Origin: Streptomyces sp. NBC_00557
GTDB lineage: Bacteria > Actinomycetota > Actinomycetes > Streptomycetales > Streptomycetaceae
Length of the DNA: 64,000 bases
Direction: 5' to 3'
Assembly (NCBI RefSeq): GCF_036345995.1
Contig: NZ_CP107796.1
Location: 1-64,000, forward strand
Shown: piece after piece, positions 35,123 through 45,844 of the stretch
How the letters are laid out: each line of letters opens with the position of its first letter
How positions within the stretch are numbered: position 1 is the first letter of the stretch
Notes under the pieces: model-generated
The model's database searches: none
Seen by the model: the letters and a program-made list of their open reading frames with translations, nothing else
What the model was told of the DNA's origin: nothing
Position numbers and translations under genes: made by a program

Positions 35123-35467
35123 CTACAGGTTCTGGATGCCCTGCTCTACCGCTTCAATCGCCAGGCGCTGGACCTCGGGGGAGTGTGCAAGCCCCCGGAT
35201 CGTTGACAACACTCCGACCGCGATGCGCTTCAGCACCCCGCGATCTGGGGCGGGACCCGCAGCTGCCGCCTGGAGCTGTCCCGTCTGGACGAGAAGAGAT
35301 TACCGTTCGCCGGCGTCCGGGGTCAGGGAAGGGGTCAACTGCTCGACCAGGTTGATCGCCGCGAGGATCTGCGCCGGATCGAAGGCGCCCTGCGTGACCG
35401 CGTTCTGAGTGAAACCGGTGCTGTTGGCCGCGATGTTGCCGTTGTTCGTAGCGATATGGAATGTCAC
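35123..35467 (-). pseudogene. Small actinobacterial gene interrupted by an in-frame TAA
   Basis: From GTG 35467 one frame reads VTFHIATNNGNIAANSTGFT through LVEQLTPSLTPDAGER and meets TAA at codon 56 (35300-35302). The same frame continues with APDRGVLKRIAVGVLSTIRG to TAG at 35123. The two halves fit one 114-codon protein of a family abundant in actinobacteria beside toxins and membrane sensors. A short 55-aa product could still be made. Confidence 0.55.
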
Positions 35468-35499
35468 GGTTCCGGTCTCTTCATCGACGGCGACCTCGC

Positions 35500-36081
35500 C
35501 CGCACCGCATCTCCAAGCTCACTGCGGCCGACCTGAAGGCACTGGTACAGCGGGGCGGACGCATCGCCGGACCTGAGCCGGTCGCTCCCGCCCTGGTCGA
35601 TGAGGCGAAGCCCGCTCTGGTGGTCGAGGTCGATCGCGTCATCAACCGGGACGGCGACATCGGGCTCGGCGGCCAGAAGGTGAAGATCGCACACCATCTT
35701 GCCGGACAGCCCGTCACCCTTCGCTTCGACGGCCAGCTGATGCACGTCATCGTCAACGGCCGCGTCATCAAGACCATGCCCGCGCCGATTCCGCCGGAGA
35801 AGCGGCGGCAGATCAGCGGTGCTCAAAGCCCGCGCACCATGGTCATCCCGCCCTCCACCCAGGCTCTGCGGGCCCGGCGGAAGGTGCCGCCAGACAGCCG
35901 GGTGATGATCGGCGGCCAGCGACTGCGGATCGGTCGCGCGCACGCTGGGAAGACCGTGACGATCGTCCTTGAGGACACTGCTTCCGGGTCCTCGACGGTG
36001 ACGTCGAGCTGTCCACCCACCCTCGCACCAGCGACAAGCCGATCACCGGGTTCAGAGCGCCCAGCCGCACCGAGTCGTGAC
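35500..36081 (+). mobile_element. Integrase/transposase C-terminal fragment, frameshifted
   Basis: Encodes VEVDRVINRDGDIGLGGQ, KIAHHLAGQPVTLRFDGQLM, GRVIKTMPAPIPPEKRRQ and RVMIGGQRLRIGRAHAGKTV, a series of small beta domains that in Streptomyces ends integrase-core (IS481-like) transposases. A one-base deletion near 35975 shifts the frame; the other frame continues FRVLDGDVELSTHPRTS to TGA 36079-36081. The catalytic core is absent. Confidence 0.5.
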
Positions 36082-36608
36082 GGCTGTCCAGCATCTCCCG
36101 GTGACATCAAGCATGTCCTGGAGCCAATCTGTCCAAGATCTCGTGAGACCTCACACCGTCAAACGGGGTCGAAAATAGGCCATTCCTCTGCGGTCGACCT
36201 GTGCCATCGCCTCAGCCGCGCACACGAAAAGTTCACACAGAGCGCAGAGGATTTCCATGATGGTGGAAGGTTGAGGAGTGTCCACTGAGGGGTGAGCAGT
36301 GGAAGCTTTCAGGCCAGCGTCCTGCGCCGTCCGGAAGCGAACGTCTATGCGAGCCGATCTGCGTGTGCCTAAGGTGTCGCCGCGCATGACCGGACCTGAC
36401 CAGTCTGTGTCTGCGCGCGTCCATCAGCGACCGGGGGAACACCGTCGCTCACGGGGAGGGGTTGCTTCACCATGCCGTCGTACACGCCATTGAGGTGTAC
36501 CGCACGCCTGTAGGCGCTGATTTGTACGTGCTGCACCCGTTCTGACGTGCTGCCGGCAGCGCCATTGCGGCTCCCTGTTCTTCGGCCGTTCTCCCGGCCC
36601 CACCCCCC
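36082..36608. other. Intergenic region upstream of the giant toxin gene
   Basis: No gene is supported. A small hairpin (TTCCATGATGGTGGAA, about 36253-36268) is the only structure noted. Promoters for the toxin operon are expected here but were not recognised. Confidence 0.4.
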
Positions 36609-39600
36609 ATGAATGAAGAAAGGGATGCATCCGTGCACCCCAGACCCTGGTTTCGCCTGCCCGGATCACGAAGATCACGAAAGCTCACCACTGCCGTCAC
36701 CTCGGTGGCCGCGCTGGCCGTCCTGGCAGGCCTGGCGGTTCAGCCAGGCCTGAGCCGCCTCGGTGGCGACCCAGTCGCTGATTCCTACCCCTGGTACCAG
36801 GACACCGCCGCGGAGCAGTTGCGCCAGGACCAGTGCCTGATGGCCGACGTGCTGCGCCTGGGCGGTCCGTCGATGGCCGCGACCGCGCAGGACGGTCTCA
36901 ACCAGAGCGCGGACAAGCTCCACGTTCTGGCCAACAGGGACCACTGGGATCAGACGCCGCTCGCCGTCGCGTACCAGAAGGACCGGGACACGGCGAGCAA
37001 GGACCTCGATACCCTTTCCACGCTCCAGTAGGGGTGGGAAAAGTCCCTGGAAGGCCTCAATACTCCGGCCGGGTTCACCGATGCGGACTTCCACTGGCCA
37101 CCCGGTACCAGCAACGACGGCCAGAAGTCCTTCTATGAACAGACCGGCCTGACGCCCTGGGTTGCCGATCGGTTCTGGAAGAACGACGGCGACTTCTACC
37201 AGGACGACACTCCGAAAACGGACGACAAGACGCTCAAGGCCGTCGACGCCATCGGCACCTCCCTCTACGGCAAGGACCCCGACCCCTCCGGGACCACTCA
37301 GCAGGAGTTCGATCGCGCGCTCGCCGAGCACAACGCGTTTGAGTGGATGCACGGCGCGCCCGGGAGCAACGCGGGCGCCGACGACGCGCGGATCTTCCTC
37401 TCTTCCGGCGCTTTCCCGCGTACGGCCCCGCAGCCGGGCACGCCGGAGTTCCGTATCGCGGTGGAGGATGTGAAGTCACGCTTCACTGCGTGTGGTTGGC
37501 GTGATCCGCTCGACCCGGACAACGTGCTGGGCGATGTCACCTCCGCCGCGGCCGACGAGTGGCAGCAGGAGATCTCTTCCCAGGCCGCCCAGCGCAACCA
37601 GATCCTGGACGCGAACAGGACCGCGGTCGACGCGCTCACCAAGGGCGCGAAGGCCCTGGGCGAGATGCTGGGCCACCCCTGGATCGCCGACCACCTCACG
37701 CGCTGGCAGGACTACTGGCAGCCGGGCGGCATCGGCTGGGTCGGCGACTCCGCCCTGGTCATGCACGTCGAGGCCGCGCAGGGCAAGTGCCTGGACGTAC
37801 AGGGCAGCGGGACGGCCAACGGCACCCCGGTGCAGATCTACACCTGCAACAACAGCGCCGCCCAGGAGTGGAAGCTCGGGGGCCTGTACGACGGCGGCTA
37901 CGCCCTGTACAACACCAACGCGCGCAAGTGCCTCGATGTGAGCAGTGGCGACAACGCCAATGGTACGAAGATCCAGCTGTGGTCGTGCAACGGCAGCTCG
38001 GCACAGCAGTGGCAGTTCGACCTGCGTGCCGCTGGTGAGCTGCGCAATGCCGCCACGAACAAGTGCCTTGATCTGCACACGTTCACCAACGGCAACGACG
38101 CCCAGCTCTACACGTGCAACGGCACCGACGCGCAGAAGATCCGTATCGTCCCTCAGGGACATGACGGCGCAGGCCAGCTGTCCTACCCGGACAAGGCCCA
38201 GTTCGACAAGGCCAAGGCCGGCATCACCGCGGCCCAGGCCGGGGCTAAGCAGCAACTGGCCGTTCTCCAGACGCAGCTGGCGGCCGTGCAGAAGGCCGCG
38301 ACCGCCTCGGACACAGCCCTCAAGGCCGCGTACGGCATCGCAGACGCCCACGGCGCACCGCGCGGCCGCGGTCTTCTGGTGGGCCAGCAAAAGGCGCAGG
38401 TCACCCGCGGTGCCGCCGCCGCGCTGGCGGCGATGGAGAAGGCCGGCAAGACCGCGGAGGCCGCCACCCGTGCCTCCGTCGGGGACAGCGCCACCATCGC
38501 CCAGCGCGCACTCGCGCAGGCCGCGCAGGCCAAGGCCGAGTTCCGCAAGGAGGCCGCCAAGGCCGCCGAGGAACAGGCCCAGGCCGCCGCCGACGCGGCG
38601 AAGGTGCACCGGGACAACGCCAAGGCGGACAAGGACACCGCCGAGGCCAAACTCGCCGACGCGCTGAAGGCCGAGGGGGACGCGAAGGCGGCTGCCGCCG
38701 ACGCCCACGCCAAACGGCTCGCGGCCGAGGCAGAGGAGAAGACGGCCAAGGCCGAGAAGGAGACCGCCGCCGCCAAGCAGGCCGAGGCCGCCCAGGACCA
38801 CAAGAACGCCGACGCTCAGGCGACCAAGGCCAAGGAAGCCAAGGACAAGGCCGACACCGCAGAGCAGAACGCCGAGAGCAAACGGGACGCGGCGGTCAAG
38901 GCCAGCGACCACGCCAAGGCCATGCGCGGCGACGCCTGGGACGCTGAACAGAAGGCCGATGCGGCCCGCGCCAAGGCCGACGCCAAGGACGCCTACGCCG
39001 ACTCCCTGGACTCCGGCGACGCAGCGACCGCCGCCCGCGCCGACGCGAACGACGCGGACAAGGCCGCCGACGACGCCGAAGCCGCCGCCACCAAGGCCCG
39101 CGCGGACGCGGACGCCGCCACCCAGGCGGCAGCCGACGCCGACGCCGCGGCCACCCGCGCCGAAGCCGCAGCCAAGCGGGCCCGCTCCGACGCGGACGCT
39201 GCACAGGCGGACAAGGCGACAGCGGACGCGGCGGTGAAGACCGCCACCAGCGCCGCCGCCGACGCCATCAAGGCCTCCCAGGACGCCGCCGACCAGGCCA
39301 AGACCGCCGTCAAACTCGCCGACGAGGCCCAACAACACGCCAAGGACGCCAAGACCCAGGCCGACACCGCCAACACCGAGGCCGGCAAGGCCCTGACGGC
39401 CTCAGCGAAAGCCGCCGGCTACGCTCACGTCACCGCCCAGGCCGCCGTGGACGCCGGCAAGGCGGCCAAGCAGGTCGCCGACCCCGCCAACGACGCCGTC
39501 CAGCTCGGCTCCCGCTACGTCGACACCGACTCCGCCGCCGGCCTGGTGGTCCTGACCGGACAGGCGTCGAAGTCCATCGCCGACCAGCAGCAGGCCGTCG

Positions 39601-41164
39601 CCGACGCCCACGCCAAGAACGCCCAGGCAGAGGCAGACGCCGCCAAGAACCTCGCCGACCAGGCCAAGGGCGACGCCAAGGAGGCCTACCAGCACGCCGC
39701 CAACGCCGCCCAGTACGCGGCCGACGCCCGCACCTACTCCAAGCAGGCCTCGGCTACGCCGCGGACGCCGCCAAGGCCGCAGCAGCCGCCTCAGCGTCCC
39801 TGGCCCGCACCATCGACTACGACAAACAGGCCACCGCCGACGCCACGGCCGCCGACACCGCGGCCGGGAACGCCGAAGGCTACGCCAAGGACGCCCGCAG
39901 CTCGGCCGACGCCGCCGCACTCGACGCCGATGCAGCCCGTACCGCAGCGGCCCAGGCCGAACAGGACGCCAAAGACGCCCGTGCCGCCGCCAACCGTGCC
40001 GACACGGCGGCCACCGAGGCCGAACAGGCGGCCAAGGACGCCGACAAGTACGCCAAGGAGGCCCAGGACGCGGCCCAGCGTACGGAGACGAAGGGGCACA
40101 ACGACCAGATCTCTACCGGCATGGCTGGCGTCGGCGGCGTCTTCTACAAAACCAGGGTCGAGCCGATCGGCGACCCGGACATTGTGAGCAAGGACAATTG
40201 CAACGTCATTGTTCACGTCGGTAATTGCATCATCACGGCGAAGATCACCGTCAAGGTGTTTGTCGATGTTTACCTGTGCACGGCCGCGGACCTCCCGGAC
40301 GTGCAGTCCGGATGCCCCGCCTCCGCAACCCTGTTCCTGGCCAGCAAGGAACTGAAGCCTCAGACGCAACAGGTCACTGACACCATCACGCAGGAGAGGT
40401 TCAACCACGCCGTAGCCAAGGGATTCGTCAAGGCCCTCACCGAAGACTTCACCGGCTGCTGGGACAAGCTCACAACAGGCGGCGGCGGAAGCTGGGGCGA
40501 CTGCGGCTGGGCGGTCTTCGACATCGGCTCCATGGTCTTCGGGGACTTCGCCATCAAGGCGATCTCGGACGCCGTCAAGTCCCTCGACGCCGCCGCCCGC
40601 ACCGGCATCGGGTTCGAGGACGCGTGGAGAGGCCTGCGCACCGCCGGCCTCTCCGACGCCGCCATTGAAGGCATCGGCGCGAAAGTCCTCAAGACCGTGG
40701 TCGACGCGTGTACCGCGAAGAAGCCCCTACGTACCGCGATTGCGCACAGCGCTGATCCGTGTGCGGGGATGATCGCTTACGGCAGCACCGATCTGGCCCT
40801 CCAGGCATACAAGGCCAGAAAGGCAGCCGGAATTGGTTCCGGCCGGAATGTCGCGGTCGCGAAGCTCGCCAATGGTGACTACGTCGTCGGTTTCAGCAAG
40901 GGCGCGGGTTACCACTCGGAGGACCACATTTTGGATCAGCTGAAGGCGAAAAACATCGACCCGACCGAGATCGAAGCGTTGTACAGCGAGCGGAGCCCCT
41001 GCGATGCGTGCGCACCGAAGCTGGAGAACCTGCTCAAACCCGGGACCCCCATCACCTACTCCGTCCCCAACGGGCCTGGTTCCTCGAACCTCCTGTACAG
41101 GCTAATCCAAAGGTTTGAAGGGAGGGCTTCTCTCCGGTCCACTCAGCACTCCGCTGAGCAGTAG
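36609..41164 (+). pseudogene. Giant secreted polymorphic toxin with C-terminal deaminase-like domain, interrupted
   Basis: Together the frames make about 1518 residues. N-terminus: signal-type segment (LTTAVTSVAALAVLAGLAVQ). A TAG at 37029-37031 (codon 141) interrupts, after which the same frame runs on. A ricin-like beta-trefoil (about 37755-38160; CLDVQGSGTANG, QEWKL, QQWQF) precedes a very long Ala/Lys/Asp coiled coil (38200-40110). Near 39751 one base is missing, then frame 2 continues YAADAAKAAAAA through the C-terminus. The last 120 residues carry an HSE (H 40913, E 40919) and PCDAC (41000-41011), the zinc-site pattern of bacterial nucleic-acid/nucleotide deaminase toxins. If the two lesions are sequencing errors the gene is intact. 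Confidence 0.78.
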
Positions 41165-41232
41165 GGAACTTGTCGGGTGCGGTGGGCGTCATCAAGATGC
41201 CCACCGCACCGCCCAAGGAGAAGAGAAACGCG

Positions 41233-41709
41233 ATGTCCGAGTACGGTTTCGCCCGCGCGTCCGACCAAGTTCTCGCTGTCCGGAACGAGCTGGCCGACCA
41301 CGTGATCCAAGCACTCCGGCGGGCTGGCCTACCCGCCTTCCGTGACGGGGAAGAGGCAACAGAGGACCGTTCCGGCGCGGTCGTCTCCGTGAACCCCGAT
41401 GCAGAGACGGCTTCAGCTTCCGTATCCGTCGGTTGGAGATGCGATCCCGCCATGACCCAGGCCGCTGTCGACAGCCTCGCCTCCGGCGCTCCGAACGCTC
41501 CGATTGTCCGGTACCCCGGGATGATCGGTCTCCATATGCAAAGCGCGCTGATCAAGGTCCTGCTGTCGGCGGGCATCATCGCAACCCTCGAAAGCGACCC
41601 CATGAATCCGGATCACATCCTCGTGTTCGGGACGATGTCCGACCTGCCGTCCGCGCTGCGCCCTGCCTTTGTTCCACCGGCAAGTAAGCCGGGAGGCGAC
41701 CGGCCATAG
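41233..41709 (+). CDS. Putative immunity protein for the deaminase toxin
   Basis: A 158-aa cytoplasmic protein starting at ATG 41233 (AAGGAG at 41216-41221), 68 bp after the toxin stop on the same strand, followed by a terminator. It has an alternating alpha/beta pattern: YGFARASDQVLAVRNELADH, AVVSVNPDAETASASVSVGW and SALIKVLLSAGIIATLES. I recognise no immunity family. The position and size are what is expected of cognate immunity. Confidence 0.65.
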   Translation: MSEYGFARASDQVLAVRNELADHVIQALRRAGLPAFRDGEEATEDRSGAVVSVNPDAETASASVSVGWRCDPAMTQAAVDSLASGAPNAPIVRYPGMIGLHMQSALIKVLLSAGIIATLESDPMNPDHILVFGTMSDLPSALRPAFVPPASKPGGDRP

Positions 41710-41725
41710 AACCTCAGCACGTTAC

Positions 41726-41759
41726 GGGACCGCTGCACCCAGGGTGGTGCGGCGGTCCC
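41726..41759 (+). terminator. Terminator of the toxin-immunity operon
   Basis: A 14-bp stem with one G-T pair (41726-41739 with 41746-41759), 6-nt loop, begins 16 bp after the immunity stop codon. Confidence 0.75.
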
Positions 41760-42123
41760 TCGCGTTCCCCCTTATGCCGGCGGCTGCGGTCGTCGACGCC
41801 CGCGTGCTCCTGTCAGGCCACCGCACATGAGTTCGCCTGAAAGGGTCTCGATCGCCGATTCGTCGGTCTGGCTGTACATGGTGGACCCTCAGGTGCTGTC
41901 ACGGATCGCCGGGCGACTCGCGGAACTGGTCAGGATGGAAGAACGGCAGGTCAAGCAGCTGGCCCCGGTGCGGCGAGCCGGACGAACTCGCAGCCGGCGA
42001 GCGAGTCCTGACGCGGTTGAGCGAGCAGACCTCTGGAGACTGGGCTGCAGCGAAACGGCCCTGGACGGCGGTGTGCGCGCTACCTTATCCGCCTGAACCG
42101 TGTGGGGGATCGAAGGGGGACAC
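41760..42123. other. Interval with one doubtful ORF (41827-42096)
   Basis: A frame from ATG 41827 gives RIAGRLAELVRMEERQVKQL, which looks like a helix pair of a regulator, then becomes Arg-rich, so it may be a truncated gene or chance. No terminator or repeat is seen apart from the preceding hairpin. Confidence 0.3.
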
Positions 42124-42588
42124 ATGCTGGCGGACGAGGGATTGGCGGCGCTGGCGGCCGCTGGGGGAGCCGCAGTGGTACAGGCTGCCGCCGGAGACGC
42201 TTGGGAGGCGTTCAGAGGCCGACTCGCCCGCTGGTTCGGGCGTGGCGATGAAGAACGCGAACGATCCGCCGCACTTCGACTCGAGCAGACAGCCCGCGTT
42301 CTGCGGTCCGGCGCCGCTCCCGGAGAGGCAGATACGGTGCGGATCGCCCAGGCAGCGGCGTGGCAGGCCCGGTTCGAGGCGGTGCTGGAGGAGCTGGACG
42401 GCCCGGAGTTGGACCGGGGAGCCGACCAACTTCGCTCGTTGCTGGCCGAGCACGGCGTCCGGCCTGGTCTGGTGCAGGCCGGCGGGGACATCGTGATCAA
42501 GGCCGGTCGGGGCTCCGTGGCAGCGGCCGTGGTTCAGGGGGATGTGCACATCGGCCGCCCTACTCCGCCGGATCCGGCGCAGGGCTGA
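42124..42588 (+). CDS. N-terminal partner/effector part of the NACHT protein
   Basis: A 154-aa protein, ATG 42124 after AGGGGGA. Helical N-terminus (EGLAALAAAGGAAVVQAAAG with a small hydrophobic patch, then ARWFGRGDEERERSAAL) and a C-terminal GGDIVIKAGRGSVAAAVVQG, DVHIG strand pair, which in actinobacteria links N-terminal modules to STAND ATPases. It overlaps the open frame of the next gene by more than 200 bp, so the two may be one protein split by a frameshift. Confidence 0.65.
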   Translation: MLADEGLAALAAAGGAAVVQAAAGDAWEAFRGRLARWFGRGDEERERSAALRLEQTARVLRSGAAPGEADTVRIAQAAAWQARFEAVLEELDGPELDRGADQLRSLLAEHGVRPGLVQAGGDIVIKAGRGSVAAAVVQGDVHIGRPTPPDPAQG

Positions 42589-42725
42589 CCGGACCGGCTG
42601 ACCCAAGCCCGACTTCTCTGCCATCTGATCGTCACACTGCCGAGCACTCCCTCGCGTGTGCAGCGGACCACGTCACTGCGACCGCCCGTGACAACGCCGT
42701 GGCGGTCGGACGCATCGTCGGCCCC

Positions 42726-44672
42726 ATGGTCGTCAACGTCCACCCCCGCGAGTCGGCCCCGTCGTGGCTCGCCACCGCTGCAGCCGACTTTGCCGAAAAG
42801 GTCGAGAAGGAGTGGCGCGCGGAGTGGGAAGTGCGCCGCATCCATGATCCGTGCGCGCTACCGGTGCGCTTTCGCCCTGGTCCCCAGTACCTTCAGGATC
42901 ACTGGCCCAACATCCGTCAGGCCCCGGCCGGATCCGATCACGGGTCCCTTGCCCTGTCCGGCCGGATCGAGGAGTTCGCCGGGGTCTACGAACAAATCGA
43001 GTCACGGCGCATCGTGGTACTCGGCGGTGCAGGCTCCGGCAAAACCTCCCTCACCCTCACCTGCGTCCTCGATCTGCTCGCCAACTGGCCCGCCACCTCG
43101 AACGACCGTGTTCCGGTGATCTTCCAGCTCGCCTCCTGGAATCCCCAAGTCCCCCTCGACCAATGGATGGTGGATCAACTGACCCGGGCCCACCCAGGCC
43201 TCTCCACCAAGGGCGAGGACGGCGTCCCTCTGGCCGAGTCCCTGGTGGGGGAAGGACTGATTCTCCCCGTGCTGGACGGGTTCGACGAGATCGCCTCGGG
43301 ACTCCACCCGGCCGCGCTGAAAGCCCTCAACCACACTTCCTTCCCACTCATCATGACCAGCCGGACGAAGGAGTACAGGGATGCGGTCGTGGCCACCGAG
43401 GTCCTCAAGGCAGCCGCGCTGGTCGTCCTCGACGACCTCACCCTCGATGATCTTCAGGCGTACCTGCCCCGCACCGTCCGTACCGTCGACACGCGGGGCC
43501 CGGGCAGTATCACCGACGGCTGGGGCCGACTGCTCGACCACATGCGGGTGTGTCGCGCACAGGGGCGCCCAGATGTGGTCACTTCGGTGCTGTCAGTGCC
43601 GCTCATGGCGAGCCTGGCCCGGGAGATTTACAGCGAGGCTCCGGGGAAGGACCCGTGGGAGCTGGCTGCCTTTGAGAAGCCCGAGGATCTGGAGACCCAC
43701 CTGCTGAGCGCCTTCCTCGCCACCGCCTACGGGCGACACCGAGGCTTGCGCGGTACGCGGCGCTGGACTGCCGAACGGGTCCGCCAGTGGCACGTCTACC
43801 TGGCCAGGCATCTGTCGGAACAGGGAACCAGAGACCTCGAGTGGTGGCGTCTGGGCGACTCCATTCCCGCCCGGAGACGCGTCATGATCGGGGAGTGGAC
43901 AGCGGGAATGAGCACGTTCGTGGTCGGCTCGGCTGTTGGATCCCCCCTCGGCGGTTGGGTGACCCTGGTCGCCAGCATGTTGAGTGCTTTGGCGGGCCGG
44001 AAAGCCTTCGGCATCACGCCATGTCCCGCACCATCGCACAACGAGCTGTATCTGCAGGGAGCGAAGCTCAGGCTCACCGCATGGCTGGCCCATGGGCTGC
44101 GTGCCGGGTTGCGTGCTTCCCCCCTCGGTCTCTTCGTCGGCCTCTTCATAGCAACGGAAGGAGGCTGGGTGACCAGCCTCCTCGCTGGCATGCCCGTCAT
44201 GACACTCAGCGCCGTCGCGGTCAGTCTGGCAGCCAGCCCGCAACTGCTGGAAGCACCGGTGGATCCTCGTACGGTCGCCACCCCCTCAGCGCTGATCGCG
44301 ATCGACCGGAAGCGTGCCGTGGTACGTAGCCTTCTCGTCGCCGTGCTCAACGGCAGCGGAAGCGCCACGTTGGCCGGTGCGGTATTCGGCGGGCCGCTCG
44401 GGCTCCGGATCGGACTCGGCGCCGCCACCACCGCGGGAGTCTGGACGCTGCTGACCATCGGCGCGTGGCCGCGCTGGCTCGTTCTGGCTCGCTGCTGGCT
44501 GCCCCTGGTCGAGCGGCGCCTTCCCTGGCGGCTTCCCCTGTTCCTCCAGGACGCCCATAAACGAGGCGTCCTCCGCAGAGTCGGACCGATCTACCAGTTC
44601 CGTCACGCACAATTGCAGGAGCACCTGGCCGGACCCCGAAGCCGGCGAGGGGCGTCAGAACATCGTGAGTAG
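42726..44672 (+). CDS. NACHT-type STAND NTPase with membrane C-terminus
   Basis: At least 648 residues. N-terminal strands NVHPRESAPSW; NACHT core with Walker A VVLGGAGSGKTSLTL (K106) and Walker B LDGFDEIAS (D184, D187-E188); helical winged domain; C-terminal hydrophobic region with about 6 membrane helices (residues about 395-600; LFVGLFIATEGGWVTSLLAG, VLNGSGSATLAGAVFGG, and LLTIGAWPRWLVL). Such NTPases sense infection or stress and drive effector activity. The start is uncertain: GTG 42699 or ATG 42726 have no ribosome site, and the frame stays open upstream to 42360, favouring a frameshift fusion with the preceding gene. Confidence 0.8.
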   Translation: MVVNVHPRESAPSWLATAAADFAEKVEKEWRAEWEVRRIHDPCALPVRFRPGPQYLQDHWPNIRQAPAGSDHGSLALSGRIEEFAGVYEQIESRRIVVLGGAGSGKTSLTLTCVLDLLANWPATSNDRVPVIFQLASWNPQVPLDQWMVDQLTRAHPGLSTKGEDGVPLAESLVGEGLILPVLDGFDEIASGLHPAALKALNHTSFPLIMTSRTKEYRDAVVATEVLKAAALVVLDDLTLDDLQAYLPRTVRTVDTRGPGSITDGWGRLLDHMRVCRAQGRPDVVTSVLSVPLMASLAREIYSEAPGKDPWELAAFEKPEDLETHLLSAFLATAYGRHRGLRGTRRWTAERVRQWHVYLARHLSEQGTRDLEWWRLGDSIPARRRVMIGEWTAGMSTFVVGSAVGSPLGGWVTLVASMLSALAGRKAFGITPCPAPSHNELYLQGAKLRLTAWLAHGLRAGLRASPLGLFVGLFIATEGGWVTSLLAGMPVMTLSAVAVSLAASPQLLEAPVDPRTVATPSALIAIDRKRAVVRSLLVAVLNGSGSATLAGAVFGGPLGLRIGLGAATTAGVWTLLTIGAWPRWLVLARCWLPLVERRLPWRLPLFLQDAHKRGVLRRVGPIYQFRHAQLQEHLAGPRSRRGASEHRE

Positions 44673-44799
44673 AAGGCAGACCTCCTGGGCCCCTATGACG
44701 CGCTACTCGTGCCCGCGGGATGAGGCGACACCTTGACCTGTGAGGGAGCCTTCACCGGGGCCCGGAATGATGTACGGAGCCGACCTCTGAGGGGTCCTT

Positions 44800-45420
44800 T
44801 CAAAAAGCTGGGATCTTGCGGGCGAGGGTCATGCAGTGGGCGAGCTGGAGAAAGGCGTCGTGCATGTCGTCTTGGGCTTCCCAGCGGGTCCGTAAGCGTC
44901 GGGGGCCGTGGAACCAGGCGATGGCGGACTCGGCGACCCACCGGACGTGGCCCAGGCCCGAGCCGTGCGCCTGACCGCGCCGGGCTATCTTCGGAGCGAT
45001 GCCACGCTCACGCAGCCGGCGACGGTAGACGTCGTGGTCGTACCCGCGGTCGGCATACAGTGCGCGGGGCTTGCGCCGGGGGCGGCCTGGTTCCCGCACA
45101 CCGGCGGCAGGCCGTCGACCAGCGGCGGCAGTTGAGTGACGTCGTTTCGGTGCCCGCCCATCAACGACACCCGCAGCGGGGTACCGTGCTCGTCGGTCAG
45201 CACGTGGTGCTTCGAGCCCGGCCGTGCACGGTCAACCGGGGTTGGACCGACTTTTGGGCTGCTTCGCCCTCGCTTGGCCTGCACGTGCAAGGCGTCAACG
45301 GTGACGCGGGAGAAGTCCAGGCGGTCCGCTGCCCGTAGCCGGTCCAGCAACACCCGCTGGAGTTCCTCCCACACCCCGGCCTCCTGCCATTCGGCCAGCC
45401 GCCGCCCCGATTCTGCCGCA
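44800..45420 (-). mobile_element. IS5-family transposase fragment with frameshift
   Basis: Two minus-strand frames join near 45085: upstream EELQRVLLDRLRAADRLDFS, DALHVQAKRGR and HHVLTDEHGTPLRVSLMGGH, downstream ALYADRGYDHDVYRRRLRER and RWVAESAIAWFHGPRRLRTR. These are the D, D and E blocks of IS5/IS427-type DDE transposases. The N-terminal domain is absent beyond 45420. Confidence 0.8.
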
Positions 45421-45421
45421 C

Positions 45422-45703
45422 GTGCCCGTCGGCACGCTCGCCGTCGAGATTGCCCGGGAGTTGGCCCGCGATGGCGGGCTCGGCCAGTCGGTGGTCTACA
45501 CGCCGGACGAATTCGCGCTCTCCGATGTGCCCGCGTTCCTTCCCAACCCCGCGTACGCCCCGGACGCTCCAGGCCGTTTCCTCTCGGGCCTGACCACCGC
45601 CCTGCGGCGGCTGGCATAGGACACCGACCCCGCGTTGGACCTGCTCCACTTCGCCACCCGGGCCGCCGGGAACAAGCACGCCAATGTCTGTCAGTTCTCC
45701 TGA
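45422..45703 (+). pseudogene. C-terminal gene fragment beside the IS5 copy, with in-frame TAG
   Basis: Reads VGTLAVEIARELARDGGLGQ, SVVYTPDEFALSDVPAFLPN and FLSGLTTALRRLA, then TAG at 45617-45619, then in the same frame DTDPALDLLHFATRAAGNKH to TGA 45701. Good coding bias on both sides of the TAG. The N-terminus was lost at the IS boundary. Family unknown. Confidence 0.5.
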
Positions 45704-45844
45704 TGGGGATATTTGAAAGTGGCTCTGTCCGCAGTTCCGTGAATCCCCAGGTCAGCGGCATGAACAGGGAATCGTTCCGGCAGGGTGCCTCCTGCCGTGG
45801 CGAGGAGGACGGATGAGTCTCGGTTTCGAAGGGACGGCCTTGCT

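Noticed and set aside
37476..39338. 620-aa minus-strand frame opposite the toxin
   Set aside because: Produced by the GCC/AAG-rich coiled-coil codons of the toxin; glycine/valine/leucine low complexity, no ribosome site.
41827..42096. 89-aa ORF with a helical start
   Set aside because: Becomes Arg-rich and lacks a ribosome site; only mentioned in the gap entry.
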